Positions 9,813-22,680 of a stretch of 64,000 nucleotides of DNA are shown one piece after another. The translations under genes and the position numbers were made by a program. Position 1 is the first letter of the stretch. Every line of letters begins with the position of its first letter. The stretch covers positions 43,535,001 through 43,599,000 of the forward strand of contig CP142451.1 in assembly GCA_038049695.1 (NCBI GenBank). The letters run 5' to 3'. Source of the stretch: Cinnamomum chago (Eukaryota > Streptophyta > Magnoliopsida > Laurales > Lauraceae). Below the pieces are notes generated by a model that saw only the letters and a list, made by a program, of their open reading frames with translations, made no database searches and had not been told where the DNA came from.

Positions 9813-11430
9813 CTTTATATGTGCTTGGTGCGCATCTTATGCACTGGGCACCTGATGGTCATGATCTATCCGAATGCACCACACACACCCCGCTAATTTC
9901 ACATGGCCCCCGGTTTTGCACCCATCCTAATGGACGGAACCATTGGATCGACTGCACACTCATCCAAACGGAGATTATACGGTTTAGTGATGGGGTTGAT
10001 TTTTTGCATAGATGAAGGGAAAAGGGAGATCTTTCGATCCCACATGGGCCCCACGTTGAGGCGCGCACACCAATCCAATGCGCAAGTTTTGCACTGGATT
10101 AGGACTCTCTCTCTCTCTCTAACTCTCCATTTTAAAAACTTCCCCTTTTTGCTCCTCTATTTTTTTGGGCGTGGAGCTCACCTTAAGCCAATCCAATCAT
10201 TTTACTCATACAACCCTCAGTGAATTGGCATAAAACCCAAGTTTGATACTCACCCAACTTTTACTCATCATTGCATCGAAATCACAAGAAAGTGATGGCT
10301 CTAAACCATTAAACTTTAGGGCCATGGATAAAGAGGTTGAGATAATCTAATAGATTGAAGATTTTCCAACATATGACTTAGGTCTAAGTCATCAATTACA
10401 GCAGTGCTCAGATATTACAACAGGAGTTTATGCTTTGCATGGTTGTTTTGCCTTGCATGCAAAGCAGGACCTACGAGGACTTATGACATAGCTTAAATAG
10501 ACAAGCTTATGATAGCTTATAACCATGTCATGTCTCTGAATCCGGCACAGGACCATTCGGATCCCTTAACTCATCCTTGTATGTTTATCAAAAAAAAAAA
10601 CAAAACAACAAACTCATCCTGGTATAAGCATAGGGCAGTGGTAGCCAAACGAGATTAATCTTCTAACGATCCCCAACTGAATGGAATAGTTACAAGCAGT
10701 CGTGCATGTCTTCTTTTTTTTTAATGGGAACATAGACGATAGGCCTTGTAGGCAAGGGTCTCCTTGTTTTTTGCTTAAGTTTTTTATCCTTAATTTCCAT
10801 ATAGATCTCTGTTGTGTATCATTTTTATTAGTGAAGACCTTTAAATTATTTATTTTATATAAATTTCTTAACCTTTTTACCACCGTGTTACTGTATTAGA
10901 TTCCATGGTCAATCCGACCCCCTTATACTCGTTAACCCTGATGAGTTGTCAGTCACCTTGTTTGATACTAATCTGAATTATAGTTGTTGTAAGATTGTAA
11001 TTCATAAAGAAATCAAGCTTAAGAAGCCATTAAACTTAAAAGATTTTGTATTAATGGTTGTAATGATCTTATTGAGGTCCCTGAAATCATATCCAAAGTG
11101 AGATCTTTGCACCATACTACTATCCCTCGTGATTGTGATGCATCCAAGTGGGTCTCCATGCATCTTTTTTTCTGTTCCTTTCACGCAAGTCATGAGATGT
11201 ACCTCTCACAAAACTGGCCCTTTATGTATAGCTCCTAATAATAATATTTACATAATGCCTTTTCATATGAAAAAATAGAGTAGCCCACCCCATGATGATT
11301 TCATAGCTGGACAATCCAAACGGAGGGAAAATCGTGGAGCTCACCTTATTGATAAAACTTTTGATTTAGTCCTCTCAATAACCTGAATATGATGGGTCAA
11401 TTTGAACTAAACACAAGTTCGAAAAAGGTC
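9813..11430. other. No gene recognised; contains one copy of a dispersed repeat
   Basis: Open stretches on both strands show no domain. A CT microsatellite lies at about 10,107-10,121. The segment 10,150-10,370 resembles 14,020-14,250 and is listed separately. Confidence 0.35.
10150..10370 (+). repeat. Dispersed repeat R1, copy 1
   Basis: Shares with 14,020-14,250 an ordered series of phrases: a CCAAGTTT..ATTCA/CTCACCCAACTTTT block, a GAAATCA..A..AA.TGATG block, and TTTAG.GCCATGGATAAA/CAAA with the following AGATTTT block. The two copies are in the same orientation. There is no coding content, and the type of element is unknown. Confidence 0.55.
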
Positions 11431-13028
11431 TGTTGGAAGTAAGTGGGCCTTTTAGATGGATTTTCAAAACTTTTGACCTTCTTGACGAAGGGATCAAACA
11501 CCCAAAAGGCCAAGGATCCAATCCCATGATCTAAAACCCTTATCTTAATGCATCAAGATCACTTACCAATGTCAGAGACACAGATATAAACATGCACATA
11601 CAAGCATAAAGAACTATAAATAAACAAGTGCAGATCTATACCTGAAGAGCTCTGTTGTGCTCAAATCGAGGAGTTGATATTCTTGACTCCACGAAATTCT
11701 TTCGCATACATGCACGATCTCCTAGGCCTTGTAGTCTTCCACGATATGACTCAATTGCAGAGAGCTTTTCAAAGAGAATGGTGGGATTTTAATTGAGAAG
11801 AAATCATATGCACTTAAGTGGGAAACTAGAGACAAACAGAGAGAGAAGAAAGCACAAAAATTTGTCCGATGCCATATGGGATGTCCATCCCTACTATATA
11901 TAGATTTTGAGACTTCTCTTTTAAGTGCTCTTAGAAGTCATACTTCTATTTCTCTTATGAGTTCTACTCATTTCTCTAGATAACCTACTCCTTTCTCTTA
12001 TGAGTGTTGTTGGAATACAACTCTGCATCTTAGGACTAGCATGCAAACCACTAAGAATTCCTTATATCTAGCTCCAACTAAAGCATTTGGACCCCATATC
12101 TCATGTGAGTTCTGGACCCACATTTAATTGCAAATAACTCCACTATATAAATACAATTGCATTCTAGTCGTAAGAATTTTATAAGAATACTTTAATCTTT
12201 CCAATTACTGTAAGTAGGCCCCTCTATCAATTATATATAGGGTTCCATCGGGATTAAGTTGTATGACTTAATTGGTTCCACCTCTTATTATCCTCGTGAC
12301 CCAATTAATCACACCGATCATCAATACCATTTTATTAACTCTTAATCAAGACAGGTGCGCACTTACCAACGATAAAATCCATTAATAGGCACAAAGGGAT
12401 ATTTCTCACTTATAGGATAGATTCCATCTTGAGAATATATGTCTCATAGTCACACTCTCATCTACCCAAGATACTGATGTGTTGACCTATAATTGGCCTT
12501 ACTCATTGGTAACTCAAAGTAAACGCATAGTTGAAACTTGAGTTCATTACTCTTTCATGATTGAGAGTCTTTTACTTGAGAATTATTAGAGCGTTCCTTA
12601 ATCAGAGACAGCTATTGTATAAAGTGCTACTCATGGTCATTTCAGTACATCCAATGTACTAGCACAACAAGTCAGAGTCTTTCACTTTAATGGTCAAGAC
12701 AAACCACACTATCTCATAGTAAGTGCAGTGCTACAACCTTGCCAGATGAGATGCCCAGTCTCATCACTGGTTGTGAAAAATACTTCAAGCATAAGAGTTG
12801 TGATATATGTGTCTTACATGTGAATCTCAACCACATACATGGATTTCATTTATATACTTAAGGGCTCATGTTCATCTCATGAACAATATTGTCATTTTGT
12901 ATTAATTATGTGCAGCCATTAAATAAAAATCATCCATCTCATGAATAAAGTAAGAAATTATAAATCAATTAAAATAATAAATAAATTTATTCACGTTATC
13001 CACTGGATTGAGGACATACAATCCAACA
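11431..13028. mobile_element. Solo LTR, family S1, copy 1
   Basis: The 1,598-bp segment starts TGTTGGAAG and ends ATCCAACA, giving the short inverted ends TGTTGGA/TCCAACA. It is flanked by AGGTC (11,426-11,430) and GGGTC (13,029-13,033), a 5-bp duplication with one change. Removing the segment restores a continuous flank. It is homologous over most of its length to 17,548-19,237, for example at TAATTGCAAATAACTCCACT and AAGTAGGCCCCTC. No gag-pol is present. Which superfamily it belongs to is not shown by the LTR alone. Confidence 0.8.
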
Positions 13029-14835
13029 GGGTCAACTTGAATTCAGCTACAACTCAATTTCATGGGATTATAGGTTAAAGAGAAAGAAAATAAAAGATTC
13101 ACATCAAGATTAATACTCATTATTAATTAAGTGGCAAAGATATATTAATATTTAATGTTAAGTGGCAATGACATCTTCTAACCTGACCATCAAGGTCTTG
13201 TGTTCTAGGTGATTCCATTCTTAATATTCACACATGTAAGGTAATAAAAACTTATACATGTGAGGAGAATAAACACAACTCACACATGTAAGGTAATAAA
13301 ACTCACATATGCAAAAGAGGGAGGAGGCAAGGTTCGAACCGAAGACCTCCCAATAGCCTATATATTGGTATAATTATAGTAATATAACAAGTCTTTTCTT
13401 CCATTTTCTACTAAAAAAATAATTCTAAAATTAAAAAGAAAACATTAATTGCAAATCTATGTTTTTAATTGCTTTCAAGGTAATTTAGATGCAAATGAAA
13501 TATGATAACAGAATACATGCTCTCTTGAGAATGAAGTTCCAATACTTTTAGGGGTTTTATTAAAGAGTCCTATTTAGACCAAATAATTGCTATCTAATGA
13601 AAGAATGTCAAGATATTACTGAAGAGTTATCTGTTTAAAAACATATAGTTTTTAAATGTCAAAAGTTCCCTTTTTGCTTTATATCACAAATGGTAAAGAA
13701 AATGGCTATCATAAGCTTCTTCGCATTCTCTGCCCCTTTCTTCTTTTTCCTTTTTTTTGTGCTTGGCTTGGTGGCCAAGTCAAAGAGTAGGTTAAAGTCG
13801 AGAGCGGGAGCTGTTACCACCGGGCCATCCATGTATTCCCATTCTCTGCCTTGTTTGTTTGCACTAAAATACAAAGGAAGTGAATACATCGGGTGGTTGA
13901 AAATGAAGATTAAGGTGAATTTCTAAAATTGGGCATCAAATAGCATCTTCTTTTGATTCCGTATTCCTAAAATATATGTGGAAATTCTAAAAAATGCCCC
14001 TTTTTGCGCCCCTCTTTTTTTTTTTTTTTGTCACATGGCCCATTTTGTTTCAATCAAGTATTTTCACACACACTACCCCCCAAATGAATAGTCAGAAGTC
14101 CAAGTTTAACATTCATCCAACTTTTCCTTGCCGTTGGATTGAAATCATAATAAAATGATGCCTTTAAATCATTAAGTTTTAGAGCCATGGATCAAAAAGT
14201 TAGGACGATCTTATAGGCTCAAGATTTTGCATGTAGGTACGCCTCATTTGAATCTTTTCATCCAATAAACTTCCATGATCATCATGCATCCTAAATGGGC
14301 CAAATTAGGAGGGGAGTTTTTTAGAAAAAAAATGCCCGAGCATTGTGTAGCGCTATATATTTATATGTGTGTGTGGGGCTAGCTCTCCTAAGTTGAAGCT
14401 TAACTTATCCTAAGCTGAAACAGTGCTGGTCATATAAATCAAAGTCGATTATTGTTATTTTTTACATGTTGATCCTCTCCAAAATCAAGATAAATCCAAT
14501 TAGAACTGGATTTTTCAGTTCCATCATGCATAAAATAGATATAATCAACTTTAATTTGTGAGATCAGCACTATTCCAACTTAGGATAAAATAAGCTCAAG
14601 TGTGTGGTGGGGCCCACCTGGGGACCCACATGTGAATGGGGATTGGGGGGGGGGGGATTTAAAGGACTCCCTGGATTATCCTCTCTGCAAAAAATCAGTC
14701 TCAACCATTATTTCTATCATATTCATATGGGCCCAAAAGTTTAATGGTCAACAGTCAATTCTGATCGATATATAATCGATCCAATGGTCCAGTAAATTCG
14801 GATCTAACCGAAAGTTGGTGGACATGTGCAATTTA
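13029..14835. other. No gene recognised; AT-rich, one dispersed repeat copy
   Basis: No supported exon. It contains the R1 repeat copy at 14,020-14,250, a poly-T run at about 14,020, and a run of 12 G at 14,646-14,657. A segment at 13,330-13,345 resembles a tRNA box B phrase on one strand, but no SINE body or tail could be defined. Confidence 0.35.
14020..14250 (+). repeat. Dispersed repeat R1, copy 2
   Basis: Counterpart of 10,150-10,370 in the same orientation, with the same order of short conserved blocks and scattered substitutions. No coding potential. Confidence 0.55.
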
Positions 14836-14950
14836 GGGCCTTAGGTGGGGGCCCTCACATCCATATCCAATGCCAACAACTTAAATGTGAGGGCCCCCAC
14901 CCCTATCTCTCATATAAGGTGAGAGATATCTCTCATAGGAGCATCTCCCT
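14836..14950. mobile_element. MITE family M1, one-armed copy
   Basis: It carries the MITE centre (GGGGGCCCTCACAT..TGCCAACAACTTAAATGTG) and the right arm ending in CTCTCATAGGAGCATCTCCC, followed by a TA microsatellite. The left arm is replaced by other sequence. Confidence 0.65.
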
Positions 14951-15728
14951 ATATATATATGTATATGATGTTGTTTTTTAAAAACCGTCTTTAATCTTTA
15001 GTTTCAACCACCCAGTATTTTCAATTCATATACATTTTGATGCAAACAAACATGCCTTAATGGTGGTTCTCGTTGCCTACTTCACTCTTATTGGAGAATC
15101 TTTTACGACAAAATCTTTTATTTTGGCACGACTTCCGCCGCATTGGCCGGCCTTTCTCGCCCAGTAATTGTTGCAATTCTCATTGCAAGTGCTTGGATCT
15201 CTCTTCCATTATAGATTCTCGGAGGTCCTGTTATGATTTGAGATCATCTAATGGTAGCATAGTTGTGTGTATGTGTGTTTTTCTTTTTCTTTTCATGTGA
15301 TGATACTTGGATAAGGATTTTCTTTTATTTTTTGTTGCTTCATAGTTTTGATAGATGGATCTAATATTACTTTTCCAAACTAGAGTGTTGAGGTTTGGGG
15401 TCATTATGAGGAGATGGAGCGTTTGGATGTTTTGATGGATTATAGATCTTATTTCGTGGAAATGTACTTGGCTTTTTTCTCTTCTGTTTTTTTTTTTTTT
15501 TGTTCATTTTATTATAGTAGATCTGTAACTTTGAGGAAGAAATTGCGCAAGTTGTATGTGCGATTAAGATCTTACACCTGGACTTAAGAATAACTTAGTA
15601 AAGTAAAATTACTTGCCGCAACAAGGGAATTTTCGCTACTAGGTCGTGAATTGTGATATCGTGATCAAAGGGTATTTTTGTCCTTCTAAATGTGTTCTTT
15701 TCAAAGGGAGAACCATTTATATATATAT
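14951..15728. other. No gene recognised
   Basis: AT-rich sequence between MITE copies, with poly-T at about 15,488. An open stretch at 15,073-15,300 plus has no recognisable domain. Confidence 0.35.
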
Positions 15729-15853
15729 ATGCTCCTATGAGAGATATCTCTCACTTTATATGAGAGATAGGGGTGGGGGCCCTCACATTTAAGTTGTTGA
15801 CATTGGATATAAATGTGAGGGCCCCCACCTTATCTCTCATAGTAAGGTAAGAG
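15729..15853. mobile_element. MITE family M1, two-armed copy
   Basis: It begins ATGCTCCTATGAGAG after a TA run, has the GGTGGGGGCCCTCACATTTA centre followed by its inverted counterpart, and ends at AGAGCATCTC. Arms are similar but not identical. It stands back to back with a second, one-armed copy at 15,862. Confidence 0.7.
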
Positions 15854-15861
15854 CATCTCTT

Positions 15862-15946
15862 ATACGAACAACTCTTATGAGAGATGCTCTCACTTTACTA
15901 TGAGAGATAGGGGTAGGGGCCCTTATATTTAAGTTGTTGGCATTGA
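15862..15946. mobile_element. MITE family M1, one-armed copy in tandem
   Basis: ACAACTCTTATGAGAGATGC and the following TACTATGAGAGATAGGGGTA repeat the left arm and centre of the neighbouring MITE, in the same order, then run into a TA microsatellite (15,948-15,962). The right arm is lacking. Confidence 0.65.
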
Positions 15947-16336
15947 TATATATATATATATATTTAAAACTTTATAATTGACCGGTGATTATTAGATTTA
16001 AATCTTTTTTTTTTTTTACTAAAACTGCTACATTTTAATCTTTTAGAAAATCGATCTTAGTCATGGCAAAAGAAATTTACATATCAGGCAATACCACTTA
16101 TTATTGGGCGAGTTTTATAACTGTGATTTTAATCTCTAAGTTATGTTTAGGTTGACATGGTTAGCATATTTAATTAATTATTGATTTGAATTTGAGCCTC
16201 TAGGGATATAAACGGGTCGGAACCCTAAACTATTAAGGAGAAGGTGGACCTAAACCCGGACCCCTAACCGTCTCTGGCTCTTAGTAGTTCTACTATATGT
16301 GAGATTGTACTTTAAGCTAATTTTAGAAATAATCAC

Positions 16337-16663
16337 CTGATTGCAGTCCTCACGATGCACAATTCCAACACAACTGCCCTAGTCATCCACAACAGGAACT
16401 GCAACATCTCTATAAAAACGCATCACCGCTTTCTTCAAGTCCAGGCTAGCTTGCAAGGGACTAACTTCTTTAAACGGTGTCATATACTTCTCAATTGGAT
16501 CGCCCAATGATACCTAATTGATAAGAGATACTAAGAAACATTGAGGAGAAGAACAACAACAAAGTATGAAGTAAAAAAGAAGCAGATGAGACACCTGAGG
16601 GAGTAGGTAAGGACAAAACAGTGAACCGTTGAATCCAGATAAAGCTTCGATGCGTACAATAAT
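16337..16663 (-). pseudogene. Two exons of a CBS-domain protein, with an in-frame stop
   Basis: On the minus strand a 69-nt exon (16,663-16,595; acceptor CTGCAG, donor CAG/GTGTC) joins in phase to a 177-nt exon (16,513-16,337; acceptor CAATTAG, donor CAG/GTGAT). The first reads IIVRIEALSGFNGSLFCPYL; the second includes LGDPIEKYMTPFKEVSPL, a VMRFYRDVAVPVVDD stretch and GIVHREDC, the pattern of a CBS domain, a module that often binds adenosyl ligands. In plants a similar CBS pair occurs fused to PPR repeats; that assignment is from memory and tentative. Between VVDD and GSCVG the codon is TAG (16,379-16,381) where the family has Trp. Further exons were not found. The clean phases argue that this was a real gene; the stop argues that it is now a pseudogene fragment. 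Confidence 0.6.
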
Positions 16664-17547
16664 CTGCAGCACAGTGACGCATAAATAATCTCATGCAGCC
16701 TATTTTTAATATGTAAAATATAAGAATGCAATGGGATGCAGATAATTTATCTTCCATTATGTGTTAGTTATTAATAGATGGCATAGACAAGCAACTGTAC
16801 AAGACGCAACACTGTAGCCCACTTTCAGTATATAATTTATTCATTTAATGTTTTCTAGCATATAATGGACCACTTAATATCTTCCCCACTAAAACACTCT
16901 ACCCACATAATTGACAATTACACTAAATAGCCCAAATTTAACTAGGGCAAAATGGTAGAATCAAGTATATAAACAGTCATGGCTCATCATGTTCTGACGA
17001 GTGACGATATAGCAAATTGTGTATATTTCTCCAGCTCCCCCACTAGCAAATTGTGCATAAGGAGATGCGCTGACGAGCGACGCTAGCGTCACCCTCATCA
17101 GACACAAGCGACACTAGTGTTGCTCCTATCAAAGTTAAAAAAAAAAAAAAAAAAAAGGAAATAAGGCCTGACGGATCTCATTGGTGCTACACAATTTGCG
17201 AGGACCTTTCCGGATATATGGCTATATTTCAGGATTTTTCCAGTAAAATCCTCAATTATCTTTTAACAAATGCTTTGTAGTGTACTTCTACATTTCGCGT
17301 CCACTTTATTTTGTTGGTTGGAATGGATTGTAACAATTGGCAAGATTTAGGGCAAGTTTTAATTTGTTTGAAATAAAGCTGATCGATTAAATCTATTTAA
17401 ATAAGAGTGAGTTCTATTAGAGCATTTTACAAACAAATTGTTTTGTAAGATGCTTGGTATGTTTGATTCAATTGAAATAACAAACTAGTCATATGGTAAA
17501 ACTTATATGAGCAAGATTTAAAAAATATATATATTAGAAGTTGTTTG
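16664..17547. other. No gene recognised
   Basis: AT-rich flank upstream, on the minus strand, of the CBS exons; earlier exons of that gene would be expected here but I see none. A poly-A run lies at 17,138-17,156, and two short similar phrases with CGACGCTAGCGTCA-like wording occur near 17,090. Confidence 0.35.
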
Positions 17548-19237
17548 TGTTGGAAAATAGGTGGGCCATTCAGATAGGTTTCAAAAACTTTTGACCCACT
17601 TGATGTAGGGATCAACTATCTAGAAGGCAACAAACCCAATCCAGGATGCAATCCCTCAAACTCATAAATCACGTACAGCAATATAACCTATCTAGAAGAT
17701 AGAAAACAGCACTTAAACATGCAACCACGAAATTCACAACGTACAAAGATATAGATTATACCTTTGGAGCTTAGTTGTGCTATAATGGAGAAGTTGATTT
17801 CTTTATTTGATGATGAACACCTTCACTAATCAAATTAGAATCTTCAACACCTTTTGATCTTCCAAGCTATGACCCGTATCAGATTCTCTCTTCTCAAGAA
17901 GATGGTGGAATCTCCAAGAGAAAAACCCTAGAGGAAACTAGAAGAGGGAGAGGAAGAGGAGTGCGCAACACTTGCACAAAAGGGGCTTGGGCGTGAATTC
18001 CAAGATGGAATTAATGCATGGGGACGTCCAAGGCACTCCTCTCCCCTTTTTATAGCACTTAAGCAACCACCTCATTCTAATTGAAATAGAAGTCTTACAA
18101 CCACAACAATTAGTTGCTTACTAAATCACTATTAAAAGTCTTACTTCAAATATGATTAGTAACTTTCTCTTTTTCTAATTAAAATAGAAGTCTCACTTCC
18201 ATTAATAATTAGTAACTTACTATTACCACTATTAGAAGTCTCACTTCAAATAGAAATAGTAACTTTCTATTTTCTTTTAGAGTTCTACTATAATTAGTAT
18301 CTTTCTAATATATTGGGCAAGCGTGGGGACCACTAGGAATTCCTTAGAAAGCTTCCTCCAACTGGGACATGTGACCCCACATCTCATGTGCAATCCGGGC
18401 CCATAGTTAATTGCAAATAACTCCACTATATAAATGCAATTGCACTATAGTCTTAGAAATAAATTATAATGAAGACCCTAAACTTCCACATTACCACAAG
18501 TAGGCCCCTCCATCTATATCCATGGGTCAATTGGACCTGTCCACCAAATTAGATCCATATCTTATTATCCTTGGGCCCCAATTAATTATAATGATCATTT
18601 GGTACCGATCCGATTAACTCTTAATTGGAATGAGTGCGCATTTATCAATGATAAATCCATTAATTGGCACAAGGGGAAATTAAAGATAGATTCCATCTTG
18701 ACCATTGAATGTTCCCACAACTCTACTACCACGTACCCAAATCACCGAGGTGTTGACCTACAATTGGCCTCACTTATTGGTGACTCAAAGCAAATGAATA
18801 GATAGAAACTTGAGTTCATTAATGTCTCAGGATTATGAGCCTATTGCTAGGGAATTATGAGAGCAGACCTTAAAATAAAGACAGTGTATATAAGGTGTTT
18901 CTCATGGTCCTTCAATACATTCAATGTACCAGCACCATGATTCAGAATCTTACATTCCGATGATCGAGATAAATTACACTATCTCATAGTGATCAAAGTG
19001 TTGCAACCTTGTTAGATGAGATGTTCAATCTCATCACTGGTTGTGAAGATATTTAAGTATAAGATTTGCAATACATATCTCCTGTATGTGGATCTCATTC
19101 ATACACATGTATTACATCTAGTATACGTGTGGACTCCGGTTCATCTCATGAAAGGAAAGCATGATTGTATTGATAAATAAAGAAATGAGTCAATTTAATA
19201 TATCATATACTTGGTATTGAGACCATCAAAACTAACA
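17548..19237. mobile_element. Solo LTR, family S1, copy 2, perfect duplication
   Basis: The 1,690-bp segment starts TGTTGGAAAA and ends ACTAACA, and is flanked by identical 5-bp duplications GTTTG (17,543-17,547 and 19,238-19,242). It is homologous to the solo LTR at 11,431-13,028, including the opening GTGGGCC..TTTTGACC..TTGA block. No internal region remains. Confidence 0.85.
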
Positions 19238-21396
19238 GTTTGACTGTTTCAAGGCTCTTTGGCATATATGATGCTTTTGAAATAAAGTTCTTTAATTAGA
19301 ATTGTTTGAAATAAAAATATATCATTTTTTATTTCTTGAAAGGTAAGAAGTGAAGATTTCCAAAAGAGCAATGTACAATGTACAGAGATTGAGGAATAGC
19401 TCTATTCATTTACCACTCCAAATATAGAATAGTAACCAAAAGGAGTTGAACCACCCAAAAAAAATGCTCTTTTAGCCAAAAGAAAAACACCCATAGATCG
19501 GGCTAAAGAAAGGAGTAAAGAACAAAGATAAGAAAAATGCTCATTGAGCAAAAAATAAATATAAAATAAAATAAAGGCCCACATGCCGCTGATTTTTTTA
19601 ATTGAGGTAATGGTCTCTGTCATTTGCTTGAAATATAAATGTTTTAATTAGATCTTTCACAAATAGAACATTGTTATATCCCGGTCAATTGAAAATAAAC
19701 AAACTTATCAGATAATAAAAGTAGTACATAACTTATCAATAACACGAGTAGTACAAATTAAAATTTTCACAAAATAAGAGTTATATGAGCAAACCTGTCA
19801 TGAAAGAAAAAAAAAGGTTGTTTCATTGCCTTAGATATTGATGTATAATGTTTTTTTCTTTTACTCCTTTTTTAAGAAAAGACAAAAGTCTTAAAGCTGT
19901 TTCAATCATAGTTTTAAACAAACTTTCCCAAATAAGCCAAAAAAGTATGTTTGAATTAATTTTAAGTCATTTACGCAGAACCAAAAGATAGATTTGTGCA
20001 TTTTAGACATTGATGTCTAATTGGATATTCATCACTTTCTTAACTTATTTGGAAAACAGAAAAATAGTCTTAATGGTGATTCAATAGAAATGGATTTTCC
20101 CAAATAGTTTAAAGCAATCAAACAATTGTTGGATTAGTTTTGAGTTAAAAATAGACCTTATTATAAGAGATATTAAAGGAACCTAGTCTTTCATAGAAGG
20201 ACTTTGCCAATTAGGGATGGCAATCAGTCGGTTCAGACTTAGTTTAGACCAACCTGAATTGAACCCTAATGGAGCCTCCTTTGCCCTATACCCAACCTGT
20301 CCCATGTCAGATTTACAGTTTGTATTACCAATTCCGCCCATTAACTGGTGTGAGGTAGGGCAAGTCGGCTCAGCTTGGTTCTGCTTGGTTTGCTAATAGA
20401 TTTTTCCTCATTTTAAAATTATTATATATAAAAGAAAAACTCATGTATGGGATGTGTTTCAAATGTAAAAGAATGATGTACTTCTTATTATGACTTGTAC
20501 TATTGTTGACTTGTATGAAAAGATCTAATCGGTAATGTATTTAAGTTTAAACAGATGGGATGAGGCTTGCTAAGTACATCTAAAACCTAAATCGGAATAA
20601 ATTTGACTTGGGATTAAAGTACAAAAACCCACACCCTCCTTAAACTGACCAAGTCAACTACCAAATCTTTTCCCTAATAAAAACGAGTAGTGGACCTCAT
20701 TTAAAGTATAAACCCAACGCATTCCCATACCTATGGCCATTGTGGCCAATCCATTTATTAGCAGCTCCTGGTAGGAATCTCTTCCCCTCCAAAGAAGTAA
20801 TATTAAGAAATGGGTTTGGTTGTGCAGTGGCCGGTGACTTGGACACTCTGCGGAACTCTGTGAGTGAAGGAAAAAAAAAACCATGCAAGTAATCTAAAGT
20901 GGTTGGTGCAAACATTATGAAGATAAAGACATACAGAAGTATAGTCCTGAATGCTGTAGGACTGGTCAATAAATAATCATTAAAAAAGTATACTCATTGA
21001 ATAGAAAGTGTAAGATGATGGTGCAATATGCAAAATGAAGTTTTAAAACATTTTCTACCTCCTCATCCGGTTGTCAGGTTTTTTCATATTTGAAAATTTG
21101 AAATGGAGAGAGACTTCTCCTTCTTTACAGGTGAGCTATGTACGTTTGGATTCCTTAAATGTTTTAATGGCCGTCTTCTTGGGACCGCTGCAAAATGAAG
21201 TCATCCAACACTACCCACTACGCCCGTCGCCTGCCCTACCTACCTACCTCTGGCAGGATAAAAAAAGTAAGAAGCGCTCCTTCCCCACCTTCCTGCCCCA
21301 TAAGAGGAACGGCTTTCTTGGTTTTTTTTTTCTTCTTCTTCTGCTGCTGCTGTTTTCATGAAACTTATTTACATCCCGCATTTATTTTCTTTCTAC
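19238..21396. other. No gene recognised
   Basis: AT-rich DNA. At 20,213 the phrase TAGGGATGGCAATCAG resembles the terminus of some plant hAT elements, but no partner end was found. A CTT/CTG microsatellite lies at 21,328-21,352, just before the gypsy element. No exon could be supported. Confidence 0.35.
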
Positions 21397-22037
21397 TATA
21401 AGTGCCTAAAAATTACGAATTTAATTAAAAGAGGATTAAACCTTTGATTCGATGATTTTGGGATGATTGGGGGAATGGATCAGGCCTCCGGCAATCTGAA
21501 AGAGAAAATAAAAGTCAGAGCCTCTGACTATAGGCAGCCGAAGGCACTCCGATGCTTAAGTTAGTGTGGTAAATGGAGAAGGAGCAGTATGGGGGGAGGA
21601 CTTGTTGCGTACCTCATGTGGTTCTCCTTCATGCAATATATAAACGTGAGAGTCATCATTGGACTGGATCCCTCAGGGAGAGATGGAAGTCCCATCAGCA
21701 TGTACATTTCTCTCCTGAGTGGGGGTAGGTAAAAAGGGAACGTCTCATCGGACCATCTCCCTATACCTATGGACATGACCCTGAGATAAGGCATGTCACT
21801 TATCTAGGTCCGGCGCCCACTCTATTTGTCAGTTCGTCGTCCCCGTCACGGCAGCGCATTTATGGCTGAATGACAAGAGGTCGAGATCGGGCTTAAGGCC
21901 GAGACCGAGGTGGATGCTCGTGAACGTAGCCACCGAGATGGTGCAACTGCCGAGCTTGGACAATACCGAGACTAAGGATAGTTCGAAATCGAGGAGTGGC
22001 CCCATACAAATCTGTGATTACCAAACGACCCCACACA
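21397..22037 (-). repeat. 3' LTR of the gypsy element
   Basis: Read on the minus strand it starts TGTGTGGGGTCG and ends GGCACTTATA. It lacks the 22-bp insertion found in the other LTR near 32,395. Directly inside it (22,038-22,050) is a run read as GTTAGGGGGCAAC on the minus strand, the polypurine tract. Confidence 0.9.
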
Positions 22038-22387
22038 GTTGCCCCCTAACTCTCGACCTCTTTGGTTCCCCCCGAGGTCGGGAGCTAAGATTTGAATGGA
22101 TGGGCTGGCCCTGTCTAATCGTATCTTGTTGTCGTGCGATCCTCATCATAACGTCCTTTCGCTTGCCCTAGGCAATAAATTTGGTATCATAATTGCTTTG
22201 CCAAGGTGGGCACGCGGGCGTCGTTCCGTATGCTCGAGGTGATAAATGTCGTACCAGAGGCATGGTGAGAGATGGACCGGCACTGCCACGTGTAACCCTT
22301 CGTCTGGTTGTTCACCGGGACCGAAGCGACGCATGGCGAGTCCGAAGCGTTGCTTCGCGTGCGAGATAATCAAGAGGGGCATCCCTC

Positions 22388-22395
22388 TATAAAAT
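22388..22395 (+). promoter_or_regulatory. Candidate TATA box of the antisense gene
   Basis: TATAAAAT at 22,388-22,395 lies about 290 bp before the first ATG (22,681) of the plus-strand antisense gene in the gypsy element. The intervening leader is pyrimidine-rich, as plant 5' leaders often are. Placement and context are suggestive; no transcript evidence is available. Confidence 0.45.
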
Positions 22396-22680
22396 GGGGA
22401 CACCCCCCTCCCTTTCTCCTCTTATCTTTGCTCCGAAGGAGATCCTGCTGAAGAAGGCATCCTGCTACAATCCTGCTAAAGATAGAACCTCACCGAACCC
22501 GGAGACTTCTTTCCCTTTGCTTTTCATTCTCAACAAACCATCACATCCTCTCTGTGAGTTCTCTTCTCTATTACTCTCCTTTCACCTCTTTTTCCTTTTG
22601 TTTTAGAGGGTTTCAGCCCCTTAGGTTTTTCTAGTTTTCGCTTCCTCTCCTTTGCTCTCTGCCCCCTTAGCCCTTAGGAA

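Noticed and set aside
13320-13350. GGTTCGAACC phrase resembling a tRNA box B, possible SINE
   Set aside because: No box A at the right distance, no tail and no target duplication could be defined.
20213-20235. TAGGGATGGCAATCAG, similar to a hAT terminus
   Set aside because: No matching inverted end or 8-bp duplication was found in the neighbourhood.
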